The notes under the pieces: generated by a model
Databases searched by the model: none
The model's input: the letters and a program-made list of their open reading frames with translations, nothing else
Told to the model about the DNA's origin: nothing
Assembly (NCBI RefSeq): GCF_018987235.1
Contig: NZ_CP072197.1
Coordinates: 496,001 to 560,000 of the forward strand
DNA: 64,000 bases
Source: Lactobacillus crispatus
GTDB lineage: Bacteria; Bacillota; Bacilli; Lactobacillales; Lactobacillaceae
Reading direction: 5' to 3'
Program-made: the position numbers and the translations under genes
In this document: one piece after another, positions 39,801 through 46,366 of the stretch
Layout of the letters: each line of letters opens with the position of its first letter
How positions within the stretch are numbered: the first letter of the stretch is position 1

Positions 39801-42800
39801 GTGGTGATACTGTTGACAAGGTAACTGGTGAAACTATTAAGCCAGGTTCATGGAACGAAACCACTCATAACTTCACTGCTGAAAATGTTCCTGTAATTAA
39901 AGGTTATGTAGCGGTTTCTGGCTACACTAACAACAATGGTAAATACACTGCCGGTGGCTTTACTGCTACTAATACTGGTTCTAAAGAAGATAATAACAAG
40001 GTCTTCAAGGTTGTTTACAAGAAGGTCGGTAACCTTGTTCCTCAGGATCCAAATGGCAACCCAATTCCAGATCCAAAGAACCCAGGTCAAAATGTACCAA
40101 ATGTTCCTTACACTAATGATCCAACAGATCCAACTAAGGTAACACCAAACGAAAAGACTCCAGATATTCCAGGTTGGCACACTGATACTCCAAACGTAAC
40201 TCCAACAGATCCAACTAAGGACACTCCAGTTGTTTACACTAAGAATGTTGAAAACCAAAATGTAACTGTTAAGTACTTTGACGATACAAAAGAAACTGAT
40301 TTAAGTTCATATGACAAGTCAATTTCTGCTAAGCCAGGCGAAGCACTTAACTACAGTACTCAACCTTCAATTACTGAACTTGAAAACAAGGGTTACAAGC
40401 TTGTAAGTGATAACTTCAATGTAACAACTATGCCTGAAAAGGGTGGAAATTACGAAGTTCACTTTGTTCACAAGACTACTACTATTACTCCAGGTAAGCC
40501 AGGTAAGCCAGGTGAGCCAATTAACCCTAACGATCCTAATGGTCCTAAGTGGCCAACAGGTACCGATGCTAAGGCTTTGACTAAGCAAGGTAATCAAACT
40601 GTTCACTATGTATATGCTGACGGTACTAAGGCAGCAGATGATAATGTACAAAATACTACATTTGCTCACACTTTAGTGTTTGATAACGTAACTGGTAAGC
40701 AAATTGAAGACAAGGGCTGGACTCCTGAAAGTCATACGTTCAAGGATGTAACTTCACCAGAAATTGATGGTTACCACGCTGATAAGAAGACGGTTGCCGG
40801 TGCTACTGTAACTGTTAATGATCCAACTAGTGAAACTACTGTAATTTACGCTAAGAACGATACAGAAATTAGAAATCATCAGGAAGTTACAGCTTCACAA
40901 CTTGTTAAATATGTTGATGAAGACGGTAACGAATTAAGAGCTTCTAAGAATCAAAACTTCACCTTTACTTACACAGGTGATACTTATGATAAAGAAACTG
41001 GTAAGCAAATTGCTACTGGTAAGTGGAACCAAACAAGTACTGACTTTACTAGTGAGAACGTCCCTGTAATTGATGGTTACGTTGCTGTTAAGGGTTATAC
41101 TCGTGATGACAATGACAAAGTTGTTGCAGGTGGATTCACTACTTCTTACGATGCAAGTGATGCAAAACGCAATAGAACATTTACTGTTGTTTACAAGAAG
41201 GTAGGAAAGATTGTTCCGGTTGATCCATCTAAGAACCCAATTCCAGATGCACCAACTCCAAGTTACGAGAACGATCCAACTGATCCAACTAAGGTAACTC
41301 CAGATGAACCAACTCCAAATGTTCCAGGTTACACTCCAAGTCAAAACACTGTAACTCCTCCAGATCCAACTAAGGATACTCCAGTTGTTTACACTAAGAA
41401 CGTTGAACAAAAGGCTAAGGTTCAATATATTGACTTAGACGATAACAACAAGGTAATGTCTGAATCTCCTGTATTAACTGGTCAAGCAGGCGATAAGATT
41501 GATTACTCAACTACTAATGAAATTGCTAACTACGAAAAGCAAGGTTACGTTCTTGCAGATGATGGTTTCAGCAATAACCCAGTATTTGATAACGTTGAAG
41601 GTAATGAACAAATCTTTAAAGTAACCTTCCACCATGGTCAAATCCCAGTAAATCCAGATCATCCACACGACGGTGTAGATCCAAGCAAATACACTAAGGA
41701 TGTTAAGGAAACTGTTCACTATGTAGATACTGAAGGTAATAAGGTACACGATGATAATGTTCAAACTTCTAAGTGGACTAGAACATTAACTGTTGATGCA
41801 GTAACTGGTAAGACTATCGACAATGGTCAATACACTACTGATTGGTCAATTGCTAAGGGTGAAAAGACTGTTTACGATCAAGTAAACACTCCAGTTGTTG
41901 ACGGTTACCACGCAGATAAGAGAGAAGTTCCAGCAACTGCTGTAACTCAAGACAATATTGATGTCACAGTAATTTATGCTAAGAACGGTAAGATTATTCC
42001 AACCGATCCAAGTGGCAAGCCAATTCCAAACGTACCAACACCAACGTACCCAACTGATCCAACTGATCCAACCAAGGTAACTCCAGATGAGCCAGTACCT
42101 GATATCCCAGGATTGATTCCAAGCAAGCCAACAGTAACTCCAACTGATCCAGGCAAGGATACTCCAGTTCCATATAACCCAGTAATCCCAGCTAAGGATC
42201 AAGCAGCAGTTGTCAACTACATCGATTCAGATGAAGGCAATAAGGTAATTACCACTTCAGGCAACTTAAGTGGTAAGGCAGGATCAACGATTGACTACTC
42301 AACTAAGTCAACTATTGCTGATCTTGAAAATAAGGGTTACGTACTTGTAAATGATGGATTCCCAGCAGGTGCTAAGTTTGATAATGATGACAACACCACT
42401 CAAATCTTCACTGTTGTTTTGAAGCATGGTACAGTGCCAGTAACTCCAGACAAGCCAGGTAAGCCAGGTGAACCAATCAATCCAAATGATCCAGACGGTC
42501 CTAAGTGGCCAGAAGGCACTGATGAAAACAGTGTTAAGAAGACAGGTACTCAAACTATCCACTATGTAGGTGCAGGCGAGAACACTCCAAAGGATGATGT
42601 TCAAACATTCGACTTTACCAAGAAGATGGTAGTTGACAAAGTAACTGGCAAGATCATTGATTCAGGTGAATGGAATGTAACTAGTCACACATTTGGCTAC
42701 AAGGATACTCCAGTTATTGATGGTTACCACGCAGACAAGCGTAACGCTGGTGGTTCAGTAGTAACTCCAGATGACTTGAACAAGACAGTAACGGTAACTT

Positions 42801-44278
42801 ACACTCAAAACGGTAAGATTATCCCAACTGATCCAAGTGGCAAGCCAATTCCAAACGTACCAAATCCAACTTACCCAACTGATCCAACTGATCCAACCAA
42901 GGTAACTCCAGACGAGCCAGTTCCAGATATTCCAGGAATGATTCCAAGTAAGCCAACAGTAACACCAACTGATCCGGGCAAGGATACTCCAGTTCCTTAC
43001 ACACCTGTAACTCCAGTTGTTAATACTGTAACTGGTAAGATCACTTACATCGATGATGATGCTACTGGTAACAAGATTCTTGATGTGGATAACTTCAGTG
43101 GTAAGGTAGGAGACAAGATCGACTACACTACAGCTGGTGAAATCCAAAGTTACGTAAACAAGGGCTATGTACTTGTATCTAATAACTTCAAGGATGGCGA
43201 TGAAACCTTTGCTAAGGATGGCAATGTCTTTGAAGTTCACTTCAAGCACGGAACTACAACAGTAACTCCAGAGAAGCCAGGTAAGCCAGGTGAACCAATT
43301 GACCCATCTAACCCAGAAGGACCTAAGTATCCAGCTGGTACTGATGAACACGCAGTTAAGAGAACGGGTACTCAAACAGTTCACTTCACTGGTGCAGGTG
43401 ACAAGACTCCAGCTGATAAGAAGCAAAGCTTCGACTTCACTAGAAAGATCACCTTCGACAATGTAACTGGTAAGATCATCACTACTACTCCATGGAATGA
43501 AGCAAGCCACACATTTGGCTACGAAAACGTTCCTGTAGTTGATGGATTCCACACTACTGTTAAGACTGCTGGTGGTACAACGGTAACTCCTGATGACTTG
43601 GACAAGACAGTAACTGTAAACTACAGCCAAAACGGTAAGATTATCCCAGTTGATCCAAGTGGAAAGCCAATTCCAAATGCACCAACACCAACTTACCCAA
43701 CTGATCCAACTGATCCAACTAAGGTAGTTCCAAATGAACCAGTACCAAATATTCCTGGTATGGTACCAAGTAAAAACACTGTAACTCCAAGTGATCCGGG
43801 CAAGGATACACCTGTGATTTACAACAACGGAAATACTCCGGTAAATCCAGATACTCCAACGACTCCAACCAACCCAACTACACCTACAACACCAACGACT
43901 CCAGATGAGCCAACTAATGTAACTCCACATGCAGAGACGCCAGAGACTCCATCTGAGCCAGAAAAGCCAAGTGATGACACCAACACTGTGAAGCCACATG
44001 CAGGTGTAGTACCAACTTCAAAAAAGAAGTCTACAACTACTACCAAGACAGTAACTCCACATGCACAAAGAGAAGTAAGAATTACCAAGAACGGTAATAT
44101 CATCAACTCTAAGGGTCACACCATTGGTTATGTAGATGACAAGGGTCAAGTACACAAGACACTTCCACAAACTGGTGACAGCGCAGAATTAGCAGAGGCA
44201 GAAGCAATTCTAGGTGGAATTGCAGCAGGCTTAGGCTTGATCGGCTTAGCTGGAAGCAAGAAGCGTCGTCGTAATTAA
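33833..44278 (+). CDS. Giant LPXTG mucus-binding adhesin (Mub-like), start displaced by IS30
   Basis: 3481 codons. Residues 8-40 are the YSIRK-type signal (HFAIRKLTIGAASVLLG). A Ser/Thr/Asn/Ala-rich stretch runs to about 300, then a pectate-lyase-like beta-helix adhesion domain at about 303-890. From about 898 to 3330 there are about 12 MucBP/Mub-B2 units (pattern VHYV-x-DG...VTGK...GYHADK) alternating with about 6 MucBP_2-type units (V-x-Y-x-DD...Y-x-LENKGYVLV). Pro-rich linkers such as PTDPTDPTKVTPDEP separate them. A Pro/Thr stalk, LPQTG (3444-3448), a hydrophobic helix and a KKRRRN tail form the sortase anchor. The native start is at 32626. After the IS30 insertion the first Met is residue 11 of the original, with only CCGGGG as a possible ribosome-binding site 11 bp upstream. 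It may be silenced or read from an IS-derived promoter. Confidence 0.93.
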   Translation: MEKAAERKPHFAIRKLTIGAASVLLGTTLWMSTTASTSHADTNDDANSPESHEKSNTTADNGTGDANKTVVITNNDAAKAAADATTDNVTINNNESTETKAAQDKNSSNSVSEKKSTETKSSVDTSSLEKSNVSASTVTTDKSTQASAANKASNNVATTTNKVANASTTTNKSASTTVNNTEKAAAKLAEDANVNTGNITKSTVSKDTTITDAGKVGKQDQNNVDTQTFNLNTAELGKLTKSSDSHFNPKLAAALFGNSLIQANANNAVNANTSALNSSALTNGDASALGASLRAASGNNDTSNYQTVTNWSGLKGAVNSSASGVIISGTINVPQFTTVNQNNDLNINKDFTIIGADENATLNLNNNVINNNGNLTLKNINIKGAVAGNGTVNIEGKVTSTVGSDNSIIKGKTIDEANAAVQDQTSTGKIGTQGTSWVAGSNNRNGWTVKGWNYANFSGSNVNIAADANLTISRSAIGDGIHLTNNGTVNVADNGQLTINMNTNNDLNTTARYHNAGIFAVGNGNFTTGYKSVVTLNTSIGQGISMTGMRPYVTDDDRFGGYGARDRSDGSGQINLGQYSTLNFTGRDGVILGNNSHFNVGDSANVHFENKGRGVALDLAANSDINIGDHAVTYFHSVGKNNIDALGRNAGVASGSYDGYNYIGVNEGGNITVGQFATFRVILEGRGDNAWDDVVSLDSRDVNTNAAFTSKTGATIDIRDDNTNFYAELISFPLGASQSRIDIHDPLLLNLQRYSSGGATTGWMATGGDKINTTSSQYTSNLIYMSGANGEFSVDGTNYVVYQRIKSDGSKQIWLNVNGVNIPMNGFQTKNIWDNKANPDVSINGNGLTGGVRANQVHNYYGSPLIGKDAPYYGISTQRASHQIWFPHQTTMEVTGTHTNTIKYVYSDGTPVTDANGNPIVKTQDITLTRKLTLDISQDKIEDIQNYALSHTSDETLEYIKNAQAVTADSGWTYTDAQGNKITSPYAEVVSPTVKGYTATIQSSNVPGIKKGADGSSVTAKLQFKEDLVQNGEISSDYKAQGISAIIPDNYETVVVYSVPQDVKDTLKFYDDATKSYITDAPDQTAIGKENDTVNFKDGASTVKSLEDKGYKFVNVTDGTPDDTKATILTGNSFDKVDFGKFGKSGKTFVVHLTHKVIPVTPDTPNIPSNSKITKDDLTKTATRTIHYVENGQNGAALKDPTVQTVTYSGTAYIDEVTGQMVNAKADGKDSQGNTTYVVDPDNKTTPSITWTTSNNGKFAQVTPDATINKDGQNWNTTVKSVNEENAPEVSKITGKTTNEDVYVPYTLQQKTYTGVDENKTVTRTIKYLDNETKEEIKGLDPVTQTTNLHRTQIKDEKGNVVGYGTISADGHSYTINNNWIIDNNGWSAQVSPDATGLGYKKTPHFDNGQDASTVPAGTVSVTDPQDKTVKVYYDHDYEPVNPDHPEYTKDVNETVHYVYSDGTKAADDNVQTSKWSRTLTVDKVTGQLVPNGQYTTEWAIAKGQPSEYSQVNSPVIKGYYANQANVPATKVTQDDIEKTVTYKPLGHIIPVDPTTGDPIPNAPQPQFPNNPTDPTKGNPGEKPTVPGYHPQDGKPGEPVSPVPGNPGEDVKVPYVKDQGTVSVIFHDDTTNSTIPNVGFNSGDAAADTPVTYNPEKNISDLEKQGYVYVRTEGTLPGKVEANKNITVTVHMKHGVQPVTPTTPPTDVPKNTPKEAQPDQLTKKVNLTVNYVNADGTTFNGNVPANAKQTATFTGTAYVDKITGQLVNAKQEDGKWVINTDDTATPEITWTSDKTSFEGVTSPAEKGYHVSNVSSHADGDNVAAITGLTKDSQDITVTVTYAKNGTKIVGERTVEGSMTVHYTGAGDLTPKDNVQSGVNFHYTGDVHDAETNELVSKGHWEVNGVTGDSYQFNEVDSPAVSGYTAEVKVVPGFKATPDKPTFETTVNYTKNGTEIQNKKNVPASQTVQYVDDQGNVLRPEVKQNSEFQYSGDTVDKVTGETIKPGSWNETTHNFTAENVPVIKGYVAVSGYTNNNGKYTAGGFTATNTGSKEDNNKVFKVVYKKVGNLVPQDPNGNPIPDPKNPGQNVPNVPYTNDPTDPTKVTPNEKTPDIPGWHTDTPNVTPTDPTKDTPVVYTKNVENQNVTVKYFDDTKETDLSSYDKSISAKPGEALNYSTQPSITELENKGYKLVSDNFNVTTMPEKGGNYEVHFVHKTTTITPGKPGKPGEPINPNDPNGPKWPTGTDAKALTKQGNQTVHYVYADGTKAADDNVQNTTFAHTLVFDNVTGKQIEDKGWTPESHTFKDVTSPEIDGYHADKKTVAGATVTVNDPTSETTVIYAKNDTEIRNHQEVTASQLVKYVDEDGNELRASKNQNFTFTYTGDTYDKETGKQIATGKWNQTSTDFTSENVPVIDGYVAVKGYTRDDNDKVVAGGFTTSYDASDAKRNRTFTVVYKKVGKIVPVDPSKNPIPDAPTPSYENDPTDPTKVTPDEPTPNVPGYTPSQNTVTPPDPTKDTPVVYTKNVEQKAKVQYIDLDDNNKVMSESPVLTGQAGDKIDYSTTNEIANYEKQGYVLADDGFSNNPVFDNVEGNEQIFKVTFHHGQIPVNPDHPHDGVDPSKYTKDVKETVHYVDTEGNKVHDDNVQTSKWTRTLTVDAVTGKTIDNGQYTTDWSIAKGEKTVYDQVNTPVVDGYHADKREVPATAVTQDNIDVTVIYAKNGKIIPTDPSGKPIPNVPTPTYPTDPTDPTKVTPDEPVPDIPGLIPSKPTVTPTDPGKDTPVPYNPVIPAKDQAAVVNYIDSDEGNKVITTSGNLSGKAGSTIDYSTKSTIADLENKGYVLVNDGFPAGAKFDNDDNTTQIFTVVLKHGTVPVTPDKPGKPGEPINPNDPDGPKWPEGTDENSVKKTGTQTIHYVGAGENTPKDDVQTFDFTKKMVVDKVTGKIIDSGEWNVTSHTFGYKDTPVIDGYHADKRNAGGSVVTPDDLNKTVTVTYTQNGKIIPTDPSGKPIPNVPNPTYPTDPTDPTKVTPDEPVPDIPGMIPSKPTVTPTDPGKDTPVPYTPVTPVVNTVTGKITYIDDDATGNKILDVDNFSGKVGDKIDYTTAGEIQSYVNKGYVLVSNNFKDGDETFAKDGNVFEVHFKHGTTTVTPEKPGKPGEPIDPSNPEGPKYPAGTDEHAVKRTGTQTVHFTGAGDKTPADKKQSFDFTRKITFDNVTGKIITTTPWNEASHTFGYENVPVVDGFHTTVKTAGGTTVTPDDLDKTVTVNYSQNGKIIPVDPSGKPIPNAPTPTYPTDPTDPTKVVPNEPVPNIPGMVPSKNTVTPSDPGKDTPVIYNNGNTPVNPDTPTTPTNPTTPTTPTTPDEPTNVTPHAETPETPSEPEKPSDDTNTVKPHAGVVPTSKKKSTTTTKTVTPHAQREVRITKNGNIINSKGHTIGYVDDKGQVHKTLPQTGDSAELAEAEAILGGIAAGLGLIGLAGSKKRRRN

Positions 44279-44300
44279 TAAGTAATTTATATAAAAGTAA

Positions 44301-44346
44301 AATAAGCTAGAAAGCAATATTAATGAGCTTTCTAGCTTATTTTTAT
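44301..44346 (+). terminator. Terminator of the adhesin gene
   Basis: Perfect 15-bp stem AATAAGCTAGAAAGC/GCTTTCTAGCTTATT with TTTT after it. Confidence 0.93.
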
Positions 44347-44427
44347 TAAAAATACTGTGTTATTTTAAAAAAGAAAAAAATCTTCAAAAAACATTGATAA
44401 ATCGTAAAAAAATACTCACCATTTTAG

Positions 44428-44447
44428 ATAACACGTGTTATTATAAT
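44428..44447 (+). promoter_or_regulatory. Palindromic operator overlapping the mini-peptide promoter
   Basis: The 14-bp perfect palindrome ATAACACGTGTTAT (44428-44441) abuts -10 TATAAT (44442-44447) and would cover the -35/-10 spacer, the usual place for a repressor. No consensus -35 is visible. The start site would be near 44454, about 34 bp before the first peptide. The regulator is unknown and not encoded nearby. Confidence 0.65.
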
Positions 44448-44487
44448 ATGTGAAGAGAGAAAACGAGATAAAAAAGAGGCAATTAAA

Positions 44488-44604
44488 ATGTTTGAGAATA
44501 AAGAATTAGAAGAAACAACGTCATTACACTTTAACACTAAGGACTTTACTATTAACGATATTACTTCAATGCTTGAAGTAAATGGTTGGGCTACTGAAAA
44601 CTAA
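44488..44604 (+). CDS. Small peptide 1 of a tandem paralogous pair (38 aa), unknown
   Basis: 38 residues starting MFENKELEE, no signal sequence and no cysteine. GAGGC serves as ribosome-binding site 8 bp before ATG. It shares with the next gene the start MFEN, the central LHF-x-TK, and the C-terminal I/V-x-SMLE-x-(N/D)GW. This conservation across two adjacent short frames, each with its own ribosome-binding site, argues for real genes. I do not recognise the family. The layout (acidic leader-like half, conserved core, Trp near the C-terminus) resembles RiPP precursors, but no modifying enzyme is adjacent. Confidence 0.68.
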   Translation: MFENKELEETTSLHFNTKDFTINDITSMLEVNGWATEN

Positions 44605-44632
44605 AAAGATAATTAATAGGGGATTATTTAAA

Positions 44633-44755
44633 ATGTTTGAAAACGAAAAGAATGTTAAAAATTCTGAAACTAACCTGCACTTTGGGACTAAGAAAGTTAG
44701 TGTTTCAAGTATGGTTTCCATGCTTGAAGCAGATGGCTGGAATTTAGAAAAATAA
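44633..44755 (+). CDS. Small peptide 2 of the tandem pair (40 aa), unknown
   Basis: 40 residues starting MFENEKNVKN, paralogous to the peptide encoded 28 bp upstream: same MFEN start, LHFGTK, SMVSMLEADGW near the end. AGGGGA lies 11 bp before ATG. Probably cotranscribed, with the transcript ending at the terminator at 44805. The two differ mainly in the linker between MFEN and LHF and in the last four residues. Function unknown. Confidence 0.68.
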   Translation: MFENEKNVKNSETNLHFGTKKVSVSSMVSMLEADGWNLEK

Positions 44756-44804
44756 TTAAAGTAGAAAAGCGTTACTTAATATAATTCTTTCTCAAATATA
44801 AATT

Positions 44805-44844
44805 TAAAAAATAGAATTATAGTGTATCTATAGTTCTATTTTTT
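44805..44844. terminator. Bidirectional terminator after the mini-peptides
   Basis: AAAAAATAGAA-T-TATAG / CTATA-G-TTCTATTTTTT around TGTAT. The A and T tracts allow termination in both directions. Confidence 0.85.
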
Positions 44845-44927
44845 AATATATCGTGACTATATGTATAATAATTAGATTATAATGAATATAGTTAACTTCA
44901 TGAATTAATTGTAATTACATAGCTTAT

Positions 44928-46299
44928 GAAACTGTCAAATCTTTTGTGTAAATAGATCTTTCTCGTAAATTGATTTTTTAATTATTTATTTAATCAAAGT
45001 AGGATTCTAAGGTGTCCTGAACCTGACCAAAGCCTTTATGAATTCGATTGAAATAACGGTCATTGTAGCTCATTGCCTGGATGCCAATAAATGCATCAAG
45101 CGACTGTTCAGTTGGAAATTCTGCCTTAGGCTTAGCTTTACGCTTGATGACGTTGTTAAAGGATTCAATCATATTGGTTGAATAAATTGAAGCTCTGATT
45201 TGTTTGGGATAATTGTAGAAGACTAGCAGATCGGGCTCAATTTCCTTCAAACCTTTGATGACATGGCTATAAGCTTTATTCCATTTGGCATAGAATTTGT
45301 GCAAGACAGCTGCAGCTTCTTTTTTGCTTGTCTGTTGATGTATCTGCTTGAATTCGTTCATGATCTTTTCACGATCGTCGACGCGTACTTTAGCGCAGAT
45401 ATTGCGCATGACATGAACCAGGCAGCGTTGAAAATGAGCTTTAGGATAAGTCCTGGCCAAGGCTGTTTTCATGCCAACAACACCATCAGAAAGAAAAAGC
45501 TCAACTTGCTTCAAGCCTCTGGACTTCATGTTTTGAAGCATCTCTGTCCAAACTTCAATGTTCTCACTAGGAGCAATGCAGTAGTCAATGACTTCCTTAT
45601 GTCCATTAGGTTTAATGCCAATGGCAATATATACTGCTTCACGCTCAAACGTTTCTCGGCGCAAAGGAAGGTATGTCGCATCCAAATAGACACAGAAAAA
45701 CTTGTCGCTTAGCTTGCGCTTGTGATAAGCCTCAATCTTGGGGAGCATCTGCTTGGAAATATTTGATACTTGAGCTGGACTATAATGACTGCCATACATT
45801 TTCTCAATCAAGTCAGCGATTTCTCTGGTAGTTACGCCTTTGGAGTATAGCTTGATAATCGTGCTTTCCAAAACATCAGAGTGCTGCTTGTAGTCAGGCA
45901 GCGTGTGCTGATGAAACTGACCGTTGCGGTCTCGAGGCACTTGCACTTCAATTGGTCCAAACTGGGTATCAACCTTGCGGAAATAAGCACCATTTCTAGA
46001 ATTGCCAGTATTCCAGCCATTTCTGGCATAGGGATCATAGCCTAGAAAGGCAGTCAACTCAGCTTCTAGCAAGTTATTAACAGCCTGTTGTAGCTCTTTG
46101 CGCAATAAATCATTTATTTTGTCTGGATTGAATAGAGCTTGAGCAAAATCTTTGGTAAAATCATTCATGAAGGAGTTCTTCTTTCTGTATGTGTTTTTTT
46201 GTTCAAACCAATCATACGAGAAAGGAACTCCTTTTTCTAATGTTTAAAGAAATAAATTTAAGGAATCATTCATCCTTACACAAACTATTTTACAGTCTC
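44928..46299 (-). mobile_element. IS256-family element, copy 1 (1372 bp)
   Basis: The ends GAAACTGTCAAATCTTTTGTGTAA (left) and, inverted, GAGACTGTAAAATAGTTTGTGTAA (right) are the terminal repeats. Perfect 8-bp target duplications TAGCTTAT lie at 44920-44927 and 46300-46307. It landed 68 bp upstream of the mucus-binding-repeat gene that follows, so it may have separated that gene from its promoter. Confidence 0.95.
44990..46168 (-). CDS. IS256-family transposase, copy 1
   Basis: 392 residues, mutator-type transposase with catalytic Asp in CVYLDATYLPLR, Asp in FLSDGVVGMK and Glu in TNMIESFNNVIKR. The protein is the same as those of the copies at 51378 and 61263, indicating recent transposition. 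GGAG before the ATG is the ribosome-binding site. Confidence 0.97.
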   Translation of the reverse strand: MNDFTKDFAQALFNPDKINDLLRKELQQAVNNLLEAELTAFLGYDPYARNGWNTGNSRNGAYFRKVDTQFGPIEVQVPRDRNGQFHQHTLPDYKQHSDVLESTIIKLYSKGVTTREIADLIEKMYGSHYSPAQVSNISKQMLPKIEAYHKRKLSDKFFCVYLDATYLPLRRETFEREAVYIAIGIKPNGHKEVIDYCIAPSENIEVWTEMLQNMKSRGLKQVELFLSDGVVGMKTALARTYPKAHFQRCLVHVMRNICAKVRVDDREKIMNEFKQIHQQTSKKEAAAVLHKFYAKWNKAYSHVIKGLKEIEPDLLVFYNYPKQIRASIYSTNMIESFNNVIKRKAKPKAEFPTEQSLDAFIGIQAMSYNDRYFNRIHKGFGQVQDTLESYFD

Positions 46300-46366
46300 T
46301 AGCTTATTGTAGATCTTTATTTTGTTTTCTAAATAAGGGTAGTAGATATAGATGGAAAGGCCTAAA

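Noticed and set aside
42000-43830. Regularly repeated DNA blocks considered as a CRISPR array
   Set aside because: The repeats lie in frame inside the adhesin coding sequence, are long and variable, and have no unique spacers. No cas genes are present.
34056-44106. Many antisense and out-of-frame open frames across the adhesin, some over 400 codons
   Set aside because: They mirror the repetitive Thr/Pro/Asn codons of the adhesin (Trp-, Ile- and Ser-rich translations) and lack start signals.
44488-44755. Streptide-type radical-SAM RiPP cluster
   Set aside because: The precursor-like motif is suggestive, but no radical SAM, protease or transporter gene lies nearby, and the crosslinking Lys of streptide is Glu or Val here. 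Kept only as a hypothesis.
45263-45712. 149-codon frame opposite the IS256 transposase, repeated in three copies
   Set aside because: It is an antisense shadow of the transposase, recurring only because the element recurs, and is largely lost in the diverged copy.
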